From positions 1-20,415 of IMG/VR virus record IMGVR_UViG_3300028388_004790: 20,415 nt of DNA; one strand, given 5' to 3'. A model generated the notes under the pieces. The model was not told the DNA's origin. It searched no databases and worked only from the letters and a program-made list of their open reading frames with translations. The stretch comes from a virus. Below are positions 7,930-15,503 of the stretch, one piece after another. Every line of letters starts with the position of its first letter. Position 1 is the first letter of the stretch. A program made the position numbers and the translations under genes.

Positions 7930-8703
7930 TCAGGCGCTGGTGCTGAGGTCGAAGGAAGGAACACCGGCGGGGCGGAAGTTTACGGTAACCGATTGAGCAT
8001 CGTCGGGGTTGATGTTCATGCTGGCGGAGGTCAGCGTGGCATCGAACTCGATGGAGCGGCTCAGGGTGTCGTCGAGCGAACCACCGGAGAAGACGCGGTC
8101 GGTGTACAGCTTGAAGGCGGCGCCGACTTGCTGGCGTTGGAGGACGTCCTCGACCATGCGGTTGGAGAGGGCGGCGTCTTCGTTGGTCATGTAGACCGTT
8201 GCGGTGCCTGTACCGTCGCCGAAACCGGCGATGTAGGCGCGGAAGGGGACGTACTGACCAGGGGTTTGGCCGATCGTGGTGACGTCGATCTCGGCGCGGG
8301 TGATCTCGAAGCTCCAGTCGCGGACTTGGCCGACCACAGCGTAGTCGGCGTAGGCAACTTGGAATTCGTTCGGGGCAGCGGCGGTGCCGTCGTCGGTGAT
8401 GGTGATGGTTGAGCCGCCAAGGGTTGCGGACACCTGCAGCACACCAGTGGAAGCGGTGTAACTGATGACGTAGTAAGTAGTTCCTGAGCTGATGCCAGCG
8501 GGCAAAGTGCCGGTGCCGGAACCGCCGGTCTGGGAGTTGACGATACTGAACACAACGGGGTCGCCGACCTTGAAGTTCAGGTAGGGGGCGACAGTGATTT
8601 CGTCGTCAGTGGTATTGACGTCGTTTTCACCAAAGGTGCCGGTCGTACCAGCGGGTTTGTAGTAGAGGGCACCTGAAGTGCCGGACAGAACGGTGGTGGC
8701 CAT
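7930..8703 (-). CDS. Major tail tube protein
   Basis: This is a 257-aa, beta-rich protein starting at ATG 8703. The second half contains VVGQVRDWSFEITRAEID and TTIGQTPGQYVPFRAYIAGF, then FDATLTSASMNINPDDAQSV, matching the fold pattern of siphovirus tube proteins. It forms the tube through which DNA passes. Residues about 38-105 appear to be an inserted module (KVGDPVVFSIVNSQ, LPAGISSGTTYYVISY, STGVLQVSATLGG). Modules of this 'GDpV ... lPaG...gttYyVi' type occur in several phage structural proteins and probably decorate the tube surface. Strong expression is expected; a terminator follows directly. It is flanked by the tail terminator and chaperone genes, as in lambda (U, V, G). Identification is by order and sequence character. 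Confidence 0.85.
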   Translation of the reverse strand: MATTVLSGTSGALYYKPAGTTGTFGENDVNTTDDEITVAPYLNFKVGDPVVFSIVNSQTGGSGTGTLPAGISSGTTYYVISYTASTGVLQVSATLGGSTITITDDGTAAAPNEFQVAYADYAVVGQVRDWSFEITRAEIDVTTIGQTPGQYVPFRAYIAGFGDGTGTATVYMTNEDAALSNRMVEDVLQRQQVGAAFKLYTDRVFSGGSLDDTLSRSIEFDATLTSASMNINPDDAQSVTVNFRPAGVPSFDLSTSA

Positions 8704-8768
8704 GGGGCGTACCAGGAATAGAGACTTCTGCGGGCACTGCCCGGCTTCTTATAGGTTAGCGCAAGTAG

Positions 8769-9200
8769 TTATGACAACACAGTCGCTGTGTAGCCAGTGT
8801 CGATTCGGCCCATGAAGTGGGGAGATTCTTCGGTTGCTGAGAATGTGGGGCCGTTGATTTCACCAAGTTTGACGTAAACGCCTGCGGTTGTTTTTGCGGT
8901 GTCGTTCAGCGTTTCTAGGGCGTTTACTGCGGTTGTTATGAGTTGTTGATTGCGGGCCGGGCCACGGCCTTTTTCGGTGAATACGCGAATTACGAGCGCT
9001 CCACGCGCATTGTCGACACTGGATGTGAGTGTTGGTTCGTTGGTTAGTCCGAAGGTGATGTTGACGCGGACGTATTCGGTGGTTGTGTTGGGTGGGACGG
9101 CTGTGATGTTATCGAAGTACACCGGGACAGGAGGAACCAGGCTGTTGAACGCTGTCAGCAGCGGGGATTCCATTGAGGCGCGGATTGCTTGGTAGTTCAT
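8769..9200 (-). CDS. Tail terminator / tail completion protein (lambda gpU-like, DUF4128-like)
   Basis: A 143-aa protein, ATG at 9200 overlapping the stop of the preceding gene (ATGA). It starts MNYQAIRASMESPLLTAFNS, then has a beta strand with VPVYFDNITAVPPNTTTEYVRVNI and GALVIRVFTEKGRGPARNQ, followed by GYTATVLS at the end. A helix followed by 'vpv.fdN....p....yvrv.i' and a late 'G...a.v' strand is typical of tail terminator proteins, which cap the tail tube and join it to the neck. The position just before the tube gene agrees. The assignment is from pattern and order only. Confidence 0.72.
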   Translation of the reverse strand: MNYQAIRASMESPLLTAFNSLVPPVPVYFDNITAVPPNTTTEYVRVNITFGLTNEPTLTSSVDNARGALVIRVFTEKGRGPARNQQLITTAVNALETLNDTAKTTAGVYVKLGEINGPTFSATEESPHFMGRIDTGYTATVLS

Positions 9201-9817
9201 CGAAATGCTTTTCTTAGCGCTTCATCCATACTTATTTTGACTGCTTTATCGAGGCGGCCTCCTTCTGCAAAAGTGGCGAACCAGTCCAAAGGTGCTGTGC
9301 GGCTGGAGCTGCTATTAGGGTTACCGCCGCCTATGTCTCCGCGATAGCTACTAGCTCCTTGTCGACCTTGTGGTACTGGGTCAAGTTTTGATTGACCTAA
9401 TTGTGTAGACGGACCATCGGGGTTTATGGCCCAACCGCGAGGATACGCATAGTTTGATTGTTCAACGGCGTCGATAGCTATAGCAGCGTGTTCAGAAAAG
9501 TTAGAAATTGTGAATACAGTTTTGTCCTTAAAAATGTTTCTGCTGACCAGTGTGGCTAGTGCTTGAGGACCAGTAAAAGGTCCTTCTTTAAAGCGAAGCG
9601 GCCTTGGATCGCCAGGCTGTCCATCGCCTTTAACCTGTTGGCCTTGAGGACCTGTGATTTGCCATGAATTTGAAAAACGGCCAGTCCAACTGGGGCCTTC
9701 CTCTTGTAATTCATCGACAGTTCTTTCTGCAGCCTTAATTGCTGCCAAGAAAATTAAAGAGGATTTATCCCTGTCCCATTTTTTCAAAACTTCTGTGGGC
9801 TTGAATCCGCGTGCCAT
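9197..9817 (-). CDS. Neck / head-tail joining protein (HK97 gp10-like)
   Basis: A 206-aa protein with ATG at 9817 sharing a base with the upstream stop (TAATG). The N-terminal helix region (VLKKWDRDKSSLIFLAAIKA) and SWTGRFSNSWQITGP resemble HK97 gp10-type neck proteins, where 'tGrLrnsi.v' follows a long helix. A long Ser/Gly/Pro-rich stretch (about 125-175) is less typical. The gene is visibly AT-richer than its neighbours and contains no copy of the CGNTCCA motif, which suggests recent exchange. Role in joining head to tail is inferred from the order between connector and tail terminator genes. Confidence 0.62.
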   Translation of the reverse strand: MARGFKPTEVLKKWDRDKSSLIFLAAIKAAERTVDELQEEGPSWTGRFSNSWQITGPQGQQVKGDGQPGDPRPLRFKEGPFTGPQALATLVSRNIFKDKTVFTISNFSEHAAIAIDAVEQSNYAYPRGWAINPDGPSTQLGQSKLDPVPQGRQGASSYRGDIGGGNPNSSSSRTAPLDWFATFAEGGRLDKAVKISMDEALRKAFR

Positions 9818-10194
9818 TACTGGGGCCTCACAATAAGGGTGTGGTAGACGGGGTTGTCACCACGGTAGGTCAGGACGTTGATGATCTTGGCTTCGCGGGT
9901 CGCTCCAGCTTGGGGGTATTGGACGCGGTCGGCTTCGGTTGGGTAGTAGTCGCCCAATTCTGAGGTTCCGATAAGAATCTTAACATCCGTGGTTTGGTAG
10001 AGGCCCTCGGATTCGCGGGGGGTTAGGCGACTGATGATGCCTTTGACGGTGACTTGGGTGTCCGCTCCAGTCACGGCTCCGGTGGCCGGGTTGTAGGTGC
10101 GGGGAGTTGCGGTTTTGATGTAGGTGATGTCTTGGCCCCAGTCGGCCAGGATTTGGTCGGGAACTGGGCTGAAGGTGGTGTCGATGCGTCCCAT
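9817..10194 (-). CDS. Head closure / head-tail connector protein
   Basis: A 125-aa beta-rich protein with ATG at 10194, one base after the preceding gene's stop (TGA C ATG). It has QDITYIKTATPRTYNPATG, GADTQVTVKGIISRLTPRES and a late strand ending VYHTLIVRPQ. This is the usual size, composition and position of head closure proteins, which seal the portal-connector assembly after DNA filling. Overlap or near contact with both neighbours indicates tightly coupled translation. I do not recognise a specific family. Confidence 0.6.
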   Translation of the reverse strand: MGRIDTTFSPVPDQILADWGQDITYIKTATPRTYNPATGAVTGADTQVTVKGIISRLTPRESEGLYQTTDVKILIGTSELGDYYPTEADRVQYPQAGATREAKIINVLTYRGDNPVYHTLIVRPQ

Positions 10195-10195
10195 G

Positions 10196-10726
10196 TCAGC
10201 CTCTCACGACGCGGACTTGATAGCCGCCGGAGCCGCCGAGGGTGTACGCGCCAAGGTAGGACTGGAGCCAGGGGTAGACGTCGAAGACGTTGTTGACGGT
10301 GCCGGTGGCTTGGCTTTGTTTGTTGTATTTGACTTGGAGTTCGCCGAGCTTGACTTCGTCGTAGAGGCCGGTGGTGCCGGTGTTGCCGGTGATGGCGTCG
10401 GTGTCGTTGGCTAGGGCACGGGCCAGTTCGTAGGTGGCGTATTTAATGTCGGCGGGGATTTCGCTGCAGGTCAGTTCGACGCGGTCGATGTGATAATTGT
10501 TGCGGGGCCAGCTGAGGGCTTGTTCGGTGTCGCAGCGGTCGCCGTAGAAGTTGAGGCTGTCGATCCAGCGGGTAGCGCTGATGATGGAGCGGTTTTTTTG
10601 GTCGTCGGTTTTGTCGTCCCAGGTGCTGCTATTTGGTACGGTTTCAAAGTAGGAGTCGGCTTCCGCCAGCGTTACATAGCTGTTGGAAGAAGGTCCGCTT
10701 AATGTGGCGTCGATTACTGCGGCCAC
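10196..10726 (-). CDS. Head-tail adaptor (DnaT-like / gp6-like connector)
   Basis: A 176-aa protein with a GTG start. It contains SYVTLAEADSYFETVPNSSTW, then RSIISATRWIDSLNFYGDRC, and later PADIKYATYELARALANDTD. The pattern 'SYvt.aeAd.Yf....w.......r...L..At..id....w.G' is characteristic of phage adaptor proteins sometimes annotated as DnaT-like. In head-tail joining they bind beneath the portal. The gene follows the capsid terminator. A CGATCCA motif at 10561 is read here as Trp-Ile (TGG ATC G). Confidence 0.72.
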   Translation of the reverse strand: MAAVIDATLSGPSSNSYVTLAEADSYFETVPNSSTWDDKTDDQKNRSIISATRWIDSLNFYGDRCDTEQALSWPRNNYHIDRVELTCSEIPADIKYATYELARALANDTDAITGNTGTTGLYDEVKLGELQVKYNKQSQATGTVNNVFDVYPWLQSYLGAYTLGGSGGYQVRVVRG

Positions 10727-10763
10727 TGCAATAGAGAAGGCTTTGTTTCAGTGTAGCGGCAAT

Positions 10764-10787
10764 AAAAAAGCCCCGCCGAAGCGGGGC
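10764..10787 (-). terminator. Intrinsic terminator after the major capsid gene
   Basis: On the minus strand a perfect 7-bp stem GCCCCGC / GCGGGGC closes a TTCG tetraloop and is followed by TTTTTT. It begins 24 bases after the capsid stop. This is a textbook strong terminator. Confidence 0.95.
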
Positions 10788-10811
10788 GATTGCAGCCGTG
10801 ATCAGCGTAGA

Positions 10812-11894
10812 TCAGGCGATCACGGAGGTGTCCAGAGGGCTGTTGACGGTGAGCTGAACCATGGGGATCAGGTCGATGTCGTAGGTAGCGCTCCAGTTGC
10901 CGGCGGTGGCGAGGGCGGTGTTGGTGGGGTTGTCGCCAGCGTTGGTCCACTTGGTGCCCATCACGTGGTAGGCGGTGTGGTAGTCCACGCTCAGCACGTC
11001 CTGCTTGGAGAGGACGTTGCGATCGGCCTCGATGCGGAGGTCTTGCTGCACACCTTCGAGGATGGTGCCTGACTTGGTCAGGTAGCAGTAGAACTCGATC
11101 TGGTGGCTGGATGTTCCAGGGGCGACGGTGTTGACGGCGGGGTCCATGATGACGCGGCAGCCGGCGAATTCGCCGATGCTGCGGGCGCCGACGCCCACGC
11201 CGCCACCACCCCAGGTCACAGCGCCGGAAGCGGCGAGTGCGGAGGTGGAGAAGGTCAGCATTCCGACCTGATACAGGTAGAAGCCGACCGTGGGGTGGAC
11301 AACCAGGGTGTCCAGCTCATCGCCACGTTCACCCAGGAGGGCGCGGGCGCGGGACACGGCAGCGGCGCTGAGGAAGTTGTCCTCGTCCGCACCAGAGGCA
11401 GCCGCGACACCCAGGTCGAGTGCGTTGGCGCTGAGGGCGGTACCGAACAGACCGGCCAGCTGGGAGAACAGACGCTCGCTGTTCTTCTTGTTGATGGCAT
11501 CGGCAAGCTGGTTGCGGATGTGCATCATGGGGTCTTCGCCGGCAGCCAGGATGGCCACGTCATCCACTGCATACGCGAAGCCGCGATGGCAGATGGTGGC
11601 GATCTGGGTGGCAGTTCCGATCTTCTGAGGGGTCAGATAGCCAGAGTTGCTGGTGCCCCAAGTGGCCGTTCCATCCATGATCTCCTCGGTGGGAGACACG
11701 GGATTGAACTCGGGAACTTGGATGCGGGTGCCGCCTTCGCGGGCGTCCAGCAGGGAGTTGCGAACGACAGCACCGCTCTTCAGGAACAGGCTGCGCTCTT
11801 TGATCGCCTCAGACACGTAGGTGCTGAGGTTATTCCTTTTTACGATGTCCGCGAGGAGGACACCGCCGGAATAGTTCTGAAATGGGGCGGCCAT
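10812..11894 (-). CDS. Major capsid protein (HK97-fold type)
   Basis: A 360-aa protein, ATG at 11894. The N-terminal region (NYSGGVLLADIVKRNNLSTY, RSLFLKSGAV) leads to GGTRIQVPEFNPVSPTEEIM, and a long helix follows in MMHIRNQLADAINKKNSERL. VVHPTVGFYLYQVGM and a C-terminal RIEADRNVLSKQDVLSVDYH resemble HK97-fold coat proteins of siphoviruses, with spine helix, P-domain and A-domain. Position directly after a scaffold-like gene and before a strong terminator supports the call. The 71-base leader has two small hairpins (GTCCC/GGGAC at 11951-11963; CCAAG/CTTGG) but no clear ribosome site. Codon use and GC content are high, as expected for strong expression. Confidence 0.88.
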   Translation of the reverse strand: MAAPFQNYSGGVLLADIVKRNNLSTYVSEAIKERSLFLKSGAVVRNSLLDAREGGTRIQVPEFNPVSPTEEIMDGTATWGTSNSGYLTPQKIGTATQIATICHRGFAYAVDDVAILAAGEDPMMHIRNQLADAINKKNSERLFSQLAGLFGTALSANALDLGVAAASGADEDNFLSAAAVSRARALLGERGDELDTLVVHPTVGFYLYQVGMLTFSTSALAASGAVTWGGGGVGVGARSIGEFAGCRVIMDPAVNTVAPGTSSHQIEFYCYLTKSGTILEGVQQDLRIEADRNVLSKQDVLSVDYHTAYHVMGTKWTNAGDNPTNTALATAGNWSATYDIDLIPMVQLTVNSPLDTSVIA

Positions 11895-11965
11895 TTTAGA
11901 AAACCAACGTCAAAAGTTTGCGGGGTCCAAGCCACGGACTTGGCGAGGCAGCGTCCCACCGGGAC

Positions 11966-12691
11966 TCAAAGACCGGCCTCTCTCTTCAGCACTGCTGCGA
12001 GTTCGGGGTCTTGTGCATCAAGCTGCATTTGCCTCGTTATGTTAATGCTACCTTCCTTCCAAGGGTTCGCCATTCCAGGGGAAATGGCGGAGTTTGGTGT
12101 CGGTTTGGCGCCCATTCCTGCAGCACTGCTGGGTTTGAAATGGTGCTCGAAGCCCGAACCAGGGTTCTTCAAGTTAGAGAGGTAGGTGTTGATGTCTTGC
12201 TCGACACCGCCTTGGAGGACGACAACTTTGCCGTCGCTGTTTTTCTGGAGGTTGCCCTGCAAAAGGGTGAGCATCTGCTCGGCGTTGATCGCTCCAGCTT
12301 GGCTGATAGCGGCGAGGGCGCTGGTGCGGGTGGCGGCTTTTTCGTTGGAGACGCGCAGTTCGTCGAGTTGGCGTTCCAGCTCGGTGATGCGGGCGTCCTT
12401 TTCCTGGGCGGTTTTGTTGGCTTCCTCCCAGAGGTCTTTCCATTGGCCTTGGTCTTCCAACGTCTTTTTGCGTTGGTCGTCCTGCTTTTTGTAGACCTCG
12501 TCGAGCTTGGCTTTGATGCCTTGGAAACGTTCCTCGGCTTCGGCGGCTTGGGTTTGGAGGGTGGTCAGCTTGGATTCATACTCGGCGCGGAGGGCGTCGG
12601 ATGGATCGGGGGCTGAGACTGGAGCGGTGTCGGCAGCCACGGGCTGCTCGGACTGCGCCACGGGCGCGTCCTGGATGACTTGCTCTTCCAT
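11966..12691 (-). CDS. Capsid scaffolding protein
   Basis: A 241-aa acidic and helical protein, ATG at 12691. Residues 1-30 are Ala/Pro/Gln-rich and disordered. Residues about 32-115 form a long coiled coil (YESKLTTLQTQAAEAEERF, KDARITELERQLDEL). Then SALAAISQAGAINAEQMLTL and a Gly/Ser/Pro-rich tail around GMGAKPTPNSAISPGM. This is the standard build of siphovirus scaffolds, which guide shell assembly and leave before packaging. It sits between the portal side and the capsid gene, as in SPP1- and HK97-like maps. No protease motif is seen. Confidence 0.83.
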   Translation of the reverse strand: MEEQVIQDAPVAQSEQPVAADTAPVSAPDPSDALRAEYESKLTTLQTQAAEAEERFQGIKAKLDEVYKKQDDQRKKTLEDQGQWKDLWEEANKTAQEKDARITELERQLDELRVSNEKAATRTSALAAISQAGAINAEQMLTLLQGNLQKNSDGKVVVLQGGVEQDINTYLSNLKNPGSGFEHHFKPSSAAGMGAKPTPNSAISPGMANPWKEGSINITRQMQLDAQDPELAAVLKREAGL

Positions 12692-12693
12692 GT

Positions 12694-12876
12694 TCAGGAT
12701 TCAGTTTCGGGGATGTACGGGGTAAACGGTTTGGGCTCGGCAGCCTTTTTGGTGCGGCGACGCGCAGGGGCGGGTGCAGCTTTCTTCTCTGGATACAGGT
12801 CCTCTTCCCGCATATCGACAAGTTCCCACTTGTACGATCCATCGGGTTGGAGAACCTTGTCAAGCGATTGGCCCAT
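12694..12876 (-). CDS. Small conserved-type protein between portal and scaffold
   Basis: A 60-aa protein starting MGQSLDKVLQPDGSYKWELV, followed by an acidic patch (MREEDLYPE) and a basic, Ala/Pro-rich tail (APAPARRRTKKAAEPKPF). It is short and charged at both ends, with no signal peptide or membrane helix. The stop is only 2 bases before the scaffold start, so it is in the same operon. I do not recognise its function; a role in head assembly is inferred only from its neighbours. Confidence 0.75.
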   Translation of the reverse strand: MGQSLDKVLQPDGSYKWELVDMREEDLYPEKKAAPAPARRRTKKAAEPKPFTPYIPETES

Positions 12877-12901
12877 GACAAAGTGTTGTTGCGTTTATAT
12901 T

Positions 12902-14350
12902 CTACTGCGCTACTTCAGTGGAGTTACGTTCCATGGCAGTGGGGAGCACTTCGCCTTGCATTAGGATTTGGCGGAATTCGTCGCGGGCGAGGATGCCGTT
13001 GTCGAAGAGGGAGGTGAGGGCGGTGATGTCTTGGCCGATAAGGCGGTCGATGTCGAAGTCGCGGTTGATGGTGACTTCGGGTGGTTCGATGCCGATGTAG
13101 TTGGCGGCGAGATCGAAGGATTTTTGGAGGGATTGCTCCAGATCCATGGAGACCATGGAGAGCATGGAGTTGGTGTCGACGCGGTCCAGGCGGCGGGCGT
13201 CGGCGGATTCGGCGACGAATTTTTGTTGGCTGAGGGTGCTGATGCCCAGCGTGGCCATCTGCATTTGGAGTTCTTTGATTTCGGCGGATTGGGCCTCGAA
13301 AGCGCTGGCGGCGGGGTCGACGTAGTAGACCTTGTTGCCGGGTTGGGTGGCCATGGCGTAGTTGACGCTGACCGCCATGTCTTTGGTTTGGTCGTCCCAG
13401 CCCTCTAGGACGAGGATGGGTTGGGAGGCGATGTGGAGGCTGTGGATTAGGTCGGCTTGGCGTTGGAAGTGGGCCAGGTTGAGGTAGGCGATGTCCAGCA
13501 GTGGGGGTTTGCTGGTCATCGTGTCGGTTTTGCCGGAGTACATCGTGACCAGCGGGATGCGGTCCAGGGTGTAGTCGCCGGATTCGATGAGTTCGTAGTC
13601 GGAGGTGGAGTCGGTGGCGTCGAAGGCGTTGGGGTAGGGGAAGCCGCCGGCCATGGCCTTGACGGTTTCGGTTTGGCGGTAGATGCGGTAGCGGCCTGGT
13701 TCGATGACGCGGATTTGGTCGTAGACTTTTTCGCCGAAGTCACCGTCGGGGACGACGGCTTTTTCTTTGATGCGGACTTGGATTAGGTTGCCGTAGTTGA
13801 CTTCACGGTCCAGGCGCCAGCCGTAGATGTTGGCGGGGTCGATTTCGATCCAGTAGGGGCGGCGGTTGAGTTCGCGTTCTTCGGCGAGGCTGCGGGCTCC
13901 GGTTGGGGCGGGGAAGTCGACCAGGGTGTGGCAGTGACCGTAGGTGAGGGAGCAGATGAGGAGGCGGCGGGCGTATTCGTCGAGGTCCGACCCACAGCCG
14001 TCAACGTCTTTGGAGAAGATTTCGGTCCAGTAGGGGTCGCCGGTGATGTTGATGGGTTTGCGGAGGATTAGGCCGGCGGCGGCGCGGATTAGGCGTTGGG
14101 TGAAGGGAGAGAATACGGCGCGGTTGACGCGGGATAAGTAGGCGGTGTAGTCCTCGCGGGGTTCGATTGGGAGGAAGGCTTCGCTGTTTTCGCGGAGGTA
14201 TTCGGTGCCGCTGGTGACGGCTTTCATGATTTCCCAGCCCTTCATCATGTCCAGCACCGCTTGGGTGCGGGTGAACGGGCTGTCCGGTCCACCCATGGTG
14301 GTGGAGCTAACAAGGTGGGTGCGGATTTGGCCGGGAACTGCGTAGGTCAT
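12902..14350 (-). CDS. Portal protein (DUF4055-like)
   Basis: A 482-aa protein, ATG at 14350. The N-terminal part includes YLRENSEAFLPIEPREDYTA and FSPFTQRLIRAAAGLILRKP, patterns I recall from DUF4055-type portals. Then RRPYWIEIDPANIYGWRLDR, IPLVTMYSGK and a helix AYLNLAHFQRQADLIHSLH, characteristic of portal clip and stem regions. The C-terminus has LLDNGI-like SLFDNGILARDEFRQILMQG, also typical. Portals form the 12-fold ring at one capsid vertex through which DNA enters. Placement between the packaging and scaffold genes fits. Five copies of the CGGTCCA form of the repeated heptamer lie inside this gene, nearly all those in the window. Confidence 0.88.
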   Translation of the reverse strand: MTYAVPGQIRTHLVSSTTMGGPDSPFTRTQAVLDMMKGWEIMKAVTSGTEYLRENSEAFLPIEPREDYTAYLSRVNRAVFSPFTQRLIRAAAGLILRKPINITGDPYWTEIFSKDVDGCGSDLDEYARRLLICSLTYGHCHTLVDFPAPTGARSLAEERELNRRPYWIEIDPANIYGWRLDREVNYGNLIQVRIKEKAVVPDGDFGEKVYDQIRVIEPGRYRIYRQTETVKAMAGGFPYPNAFDATDSTSDYELIESGDYTLDRIPLVTMYSGKTDTMTSKPPLLDIAYLNLAHFQRQADLIHSLHIASQPILVLEGWDDQTKDMAVSVNYAMATQPGNKVYYVDPAASAFEAQSAEIKELQMQMATLGISTLSQQKFVAESADARRLDRVDTNSMLSMVSMDLEQSLQKSFDLAANYIGIEPPEVTINRDFDIDRLIGQDITALTSLFDNGILARDEFRQILMQGEVLPTAMERNSTEVAQ

Positions 14351-14354
14351 TGAG

Positions 14355-14627
14355 TTACCATTTCACCTTGTCGGCCCAGTAGGCAGGGGACATTTTTCCT
14401 TTTTTGATGTTAGCGGCGTGGCGGGCTTTGAAGGATTCGCGGCGTTTGCGGTAAGATTCGCTCTCGTTTTTCTTTGGGGGGCTGCCTTTGACACCCTGTT
14501 GGCCAAAGCGGATGAGTTTTACTTGGTCGCCTTCTTTGGCGAGGACGGCGTGGCTTTTGGTGGGGTGATTGGGGGTGCGCTTGGGCTTGTTGTAGCCGGC
14601 GAAGCGTTCGCCTCGGTATTCAATCAT
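14355..14627 (-). CDS. Small basic head-region protein, unknown function
   Basis: A 90-aa, strongly basic protein: MIEYRGERFAGYNKPKRTPN, KLIRFGQQGVKGSPPKKNES and ending RKRRESFKARHAANIKKGKM...SPAYWADKVKW. The C-terminal pattern 'R..F..RH..ni..gk.spaYWa...kW' recurs in many phage proteins near terminase and portal genes (DUF6321-like, from memory). The ATG overlaps the stop of the preceding gene by 8 bases. It ends 4 bases before the portal start. A DNA or nucleic-acid interaction is possible from the charge, but this is inference. Confidence 0.78.
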   Translation of the reverse strand: MIEYRGERFAGYNKPKRTPNHPTKSHAVLAKEGDQVKLIRFGQQGVKGSPPKKNESESYRKRRESFKARHAANIKKGKMSPAYWADKVKW

Positions 14628-14808
14628 CGTCTTCTTCGCCGTCGTCGACTTCGATCATGACTTCGATGCCGGAGGCAAGGCGGGTCATGAGTTGACCGAA
14701 GTCGTCAGGGTCTCGGGGAGTGGGGAATACGAAGGTGGCTTGGGTCATGTGGGTCTCGGCGTCGACTTCCAAGTGGGTGGAGTAGCCAGAGATGATGCGG
14801 ACGCCCAT
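14620..14808 (-). CDS. Small acidic protein, unknown function
   Basis: A 62-aa protein, MGVRIISGYSTHLEVDAETH at the start and an Asp/Glu tail (IEVDDGEEDDD). The ATG at 14808 shares a base with the stop of the gene before (TAATG), which sets this start. The longer frame beginning at 14991 has an Arg/His/Pro-rich prefix that is merely the shadow of the 116-aa gene. Acidic, no membrane segment. Function not recognised. Confidence 0.7.
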   Translation of the reverse strand: MGVRIISGYSTHLEVDAETHMTQATFVFPTPRDPDDFGQLMTRLASGIEVMIEVDDGEEDDD

Positions 14809-15158
14809 TAGCCGTGGTAAGCAACTGCGATGTGGGGGATGATGCTGGGCGTTCCAGAGCTGATTTCGGAGAGGCGGAGGCGGATGCGGGAGCTGGGGCG
14901 TCCGCTGTAGGGGTAGACGTATTCGCCGGCTTCGTTGATGGTTTTGCTGGTGTCGATTTCGAACCAAGTGTCGCTGCCTTCGCAGCCGCATTCGAGGGCG
15001 AGTTTGAAGTTGGCCGATCCAGTGACTAGGGCGCCGAAGGTGAATTCGCTGGCGTGGCAGCGGACTTCGAGGGCGTCGTTGAGGGCGGTCATTTCGGCGC
15101 CGGTGTACTCAACCGTGTTGGTGTAGCGGTCGGTAGCGGTGATTTCGACGTTGGCCAT
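14808..15158 (-). CDS. Beta-rich head-region protein, unknown function
   Basis: A 116-aa protein with ATG at 15158 (a GTG one codon earlier is possible but the ATG forms a TGATG overlap with the upstream stop). It starts MANVEITATDRYTNTVEYTG, and includes FKLALECGCEGSDTWFEID and YVYPYSGRPSSRIRLRLSEI. Beta strands with conserved-looking Cys and Tyr suggest a small virion or decoration-type protein. I do not recognise the family. Context: head gene cluster between terminase and portal, tightly overlapped on both sides. Confidence 0.75.
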   Translation of the reverse strand: MANVEITATDRYTNTVEYTGAEMTALNDALEVRCHASEFTFGALVTGSANFKLALECGCEGSDTWFEIDTSKTINEAGEYVYPYSGRPSSRIRLRLSEISSGTPSIIPHIAVAYHG

Positions 15159-15325
15159 CACTTTTTACCGCGTTTGGGGCGTTTTTTGGCGGTTTTGGCC
15201 GCGTCTTTGAAGGCTTTGGCGGTTGGGGCGCCTTTGGTGCCCGGTTTACGCATTTTTTCGCCCGATCCAGCCGCAATGCGCTTGCGTTTGGCAGCGATGT
15301 TGGCGTAGAGGCCGCGTTTGGCCAT
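15158..15325 (-). CDS. Very basic 55-aa head-region protein
   Basis: The protein begins MAKRGLYANIAAKRKRIAAG, then SGEKMRKPGTKGAPTAKAFK, and ends in Lys/Arg. About a third of residues are Lys or Arg. I recall near-identical short proteins ('MAKRGLYANI.aKRkRIaaGSgEKMRkpG') in many unrelated tailed phages, so it is likely real despite its size. It overlaps the next gene start (TGATG). Function is not known to me; DNA or capsid-interior binding is an inference from charge. Confidence 0.82.
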   Translation of the reverse strand: MAKRGLYANIAAKRKRIAAGSGEKMRKPGTKGAPTAKAFKDAAKTAKKRPKRGKK

Positions 15326-15350
15326 GGGGAGGGCGGCGGTTATGCCAATT

Positions 15351-15503
15351 CTACTTCTTCTTGCGCTTTTTTGCGGGTTGTTTTGCTTTGCGGGCGGTGT
15401 CGTAGGCGATGGCGGCGGCTTGTTTTTGGCTGTAGCCCTCGCTAATCAGCTTCTTGATGTTCTCGCTGATGGTTTTCTGGCTCGATCCGCGTTTCAATGG
15501 CAT
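15351..15503 (-). CDS. Conserved-type 50-aa basic helical protein
   Basis: The protein reads MPLKRGSSQKTISENIKKLI then SEGYSQKQAAAIAYDTARKA and a Lys-rich end. The pattern 'MPLkrGkSqktIsenIk.l...GyPqkQAvAIAl..A' is widespread in phages and prophages. It starts inside the end of the small-terminase-like gene, overlapping it by 62 bases in another frame, so translation of both must share this DNA. Function unknown; basic and mostly helical. Confidence 0.82.
   Translation of the reverse strand: MPLKRGSSQKTISENIKKLISEGYSQKQAAAIAYDTARKAKQPAKKRKKK

Noticed and set aside
8732-8749. A terminator between the tail terminator and tube genes (CGGGC-ACT-GCCCG)
   Set aside because: The 5-bp stem is short and no T-run follows on the minus strand.
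11103-12185. A 360-aa rightward frame over the capsid and scaffold genes
   Set aside because: Low-complexity Gly/Ala/Val/Glu product with no recognisable motif, opposite two well-supported genes.
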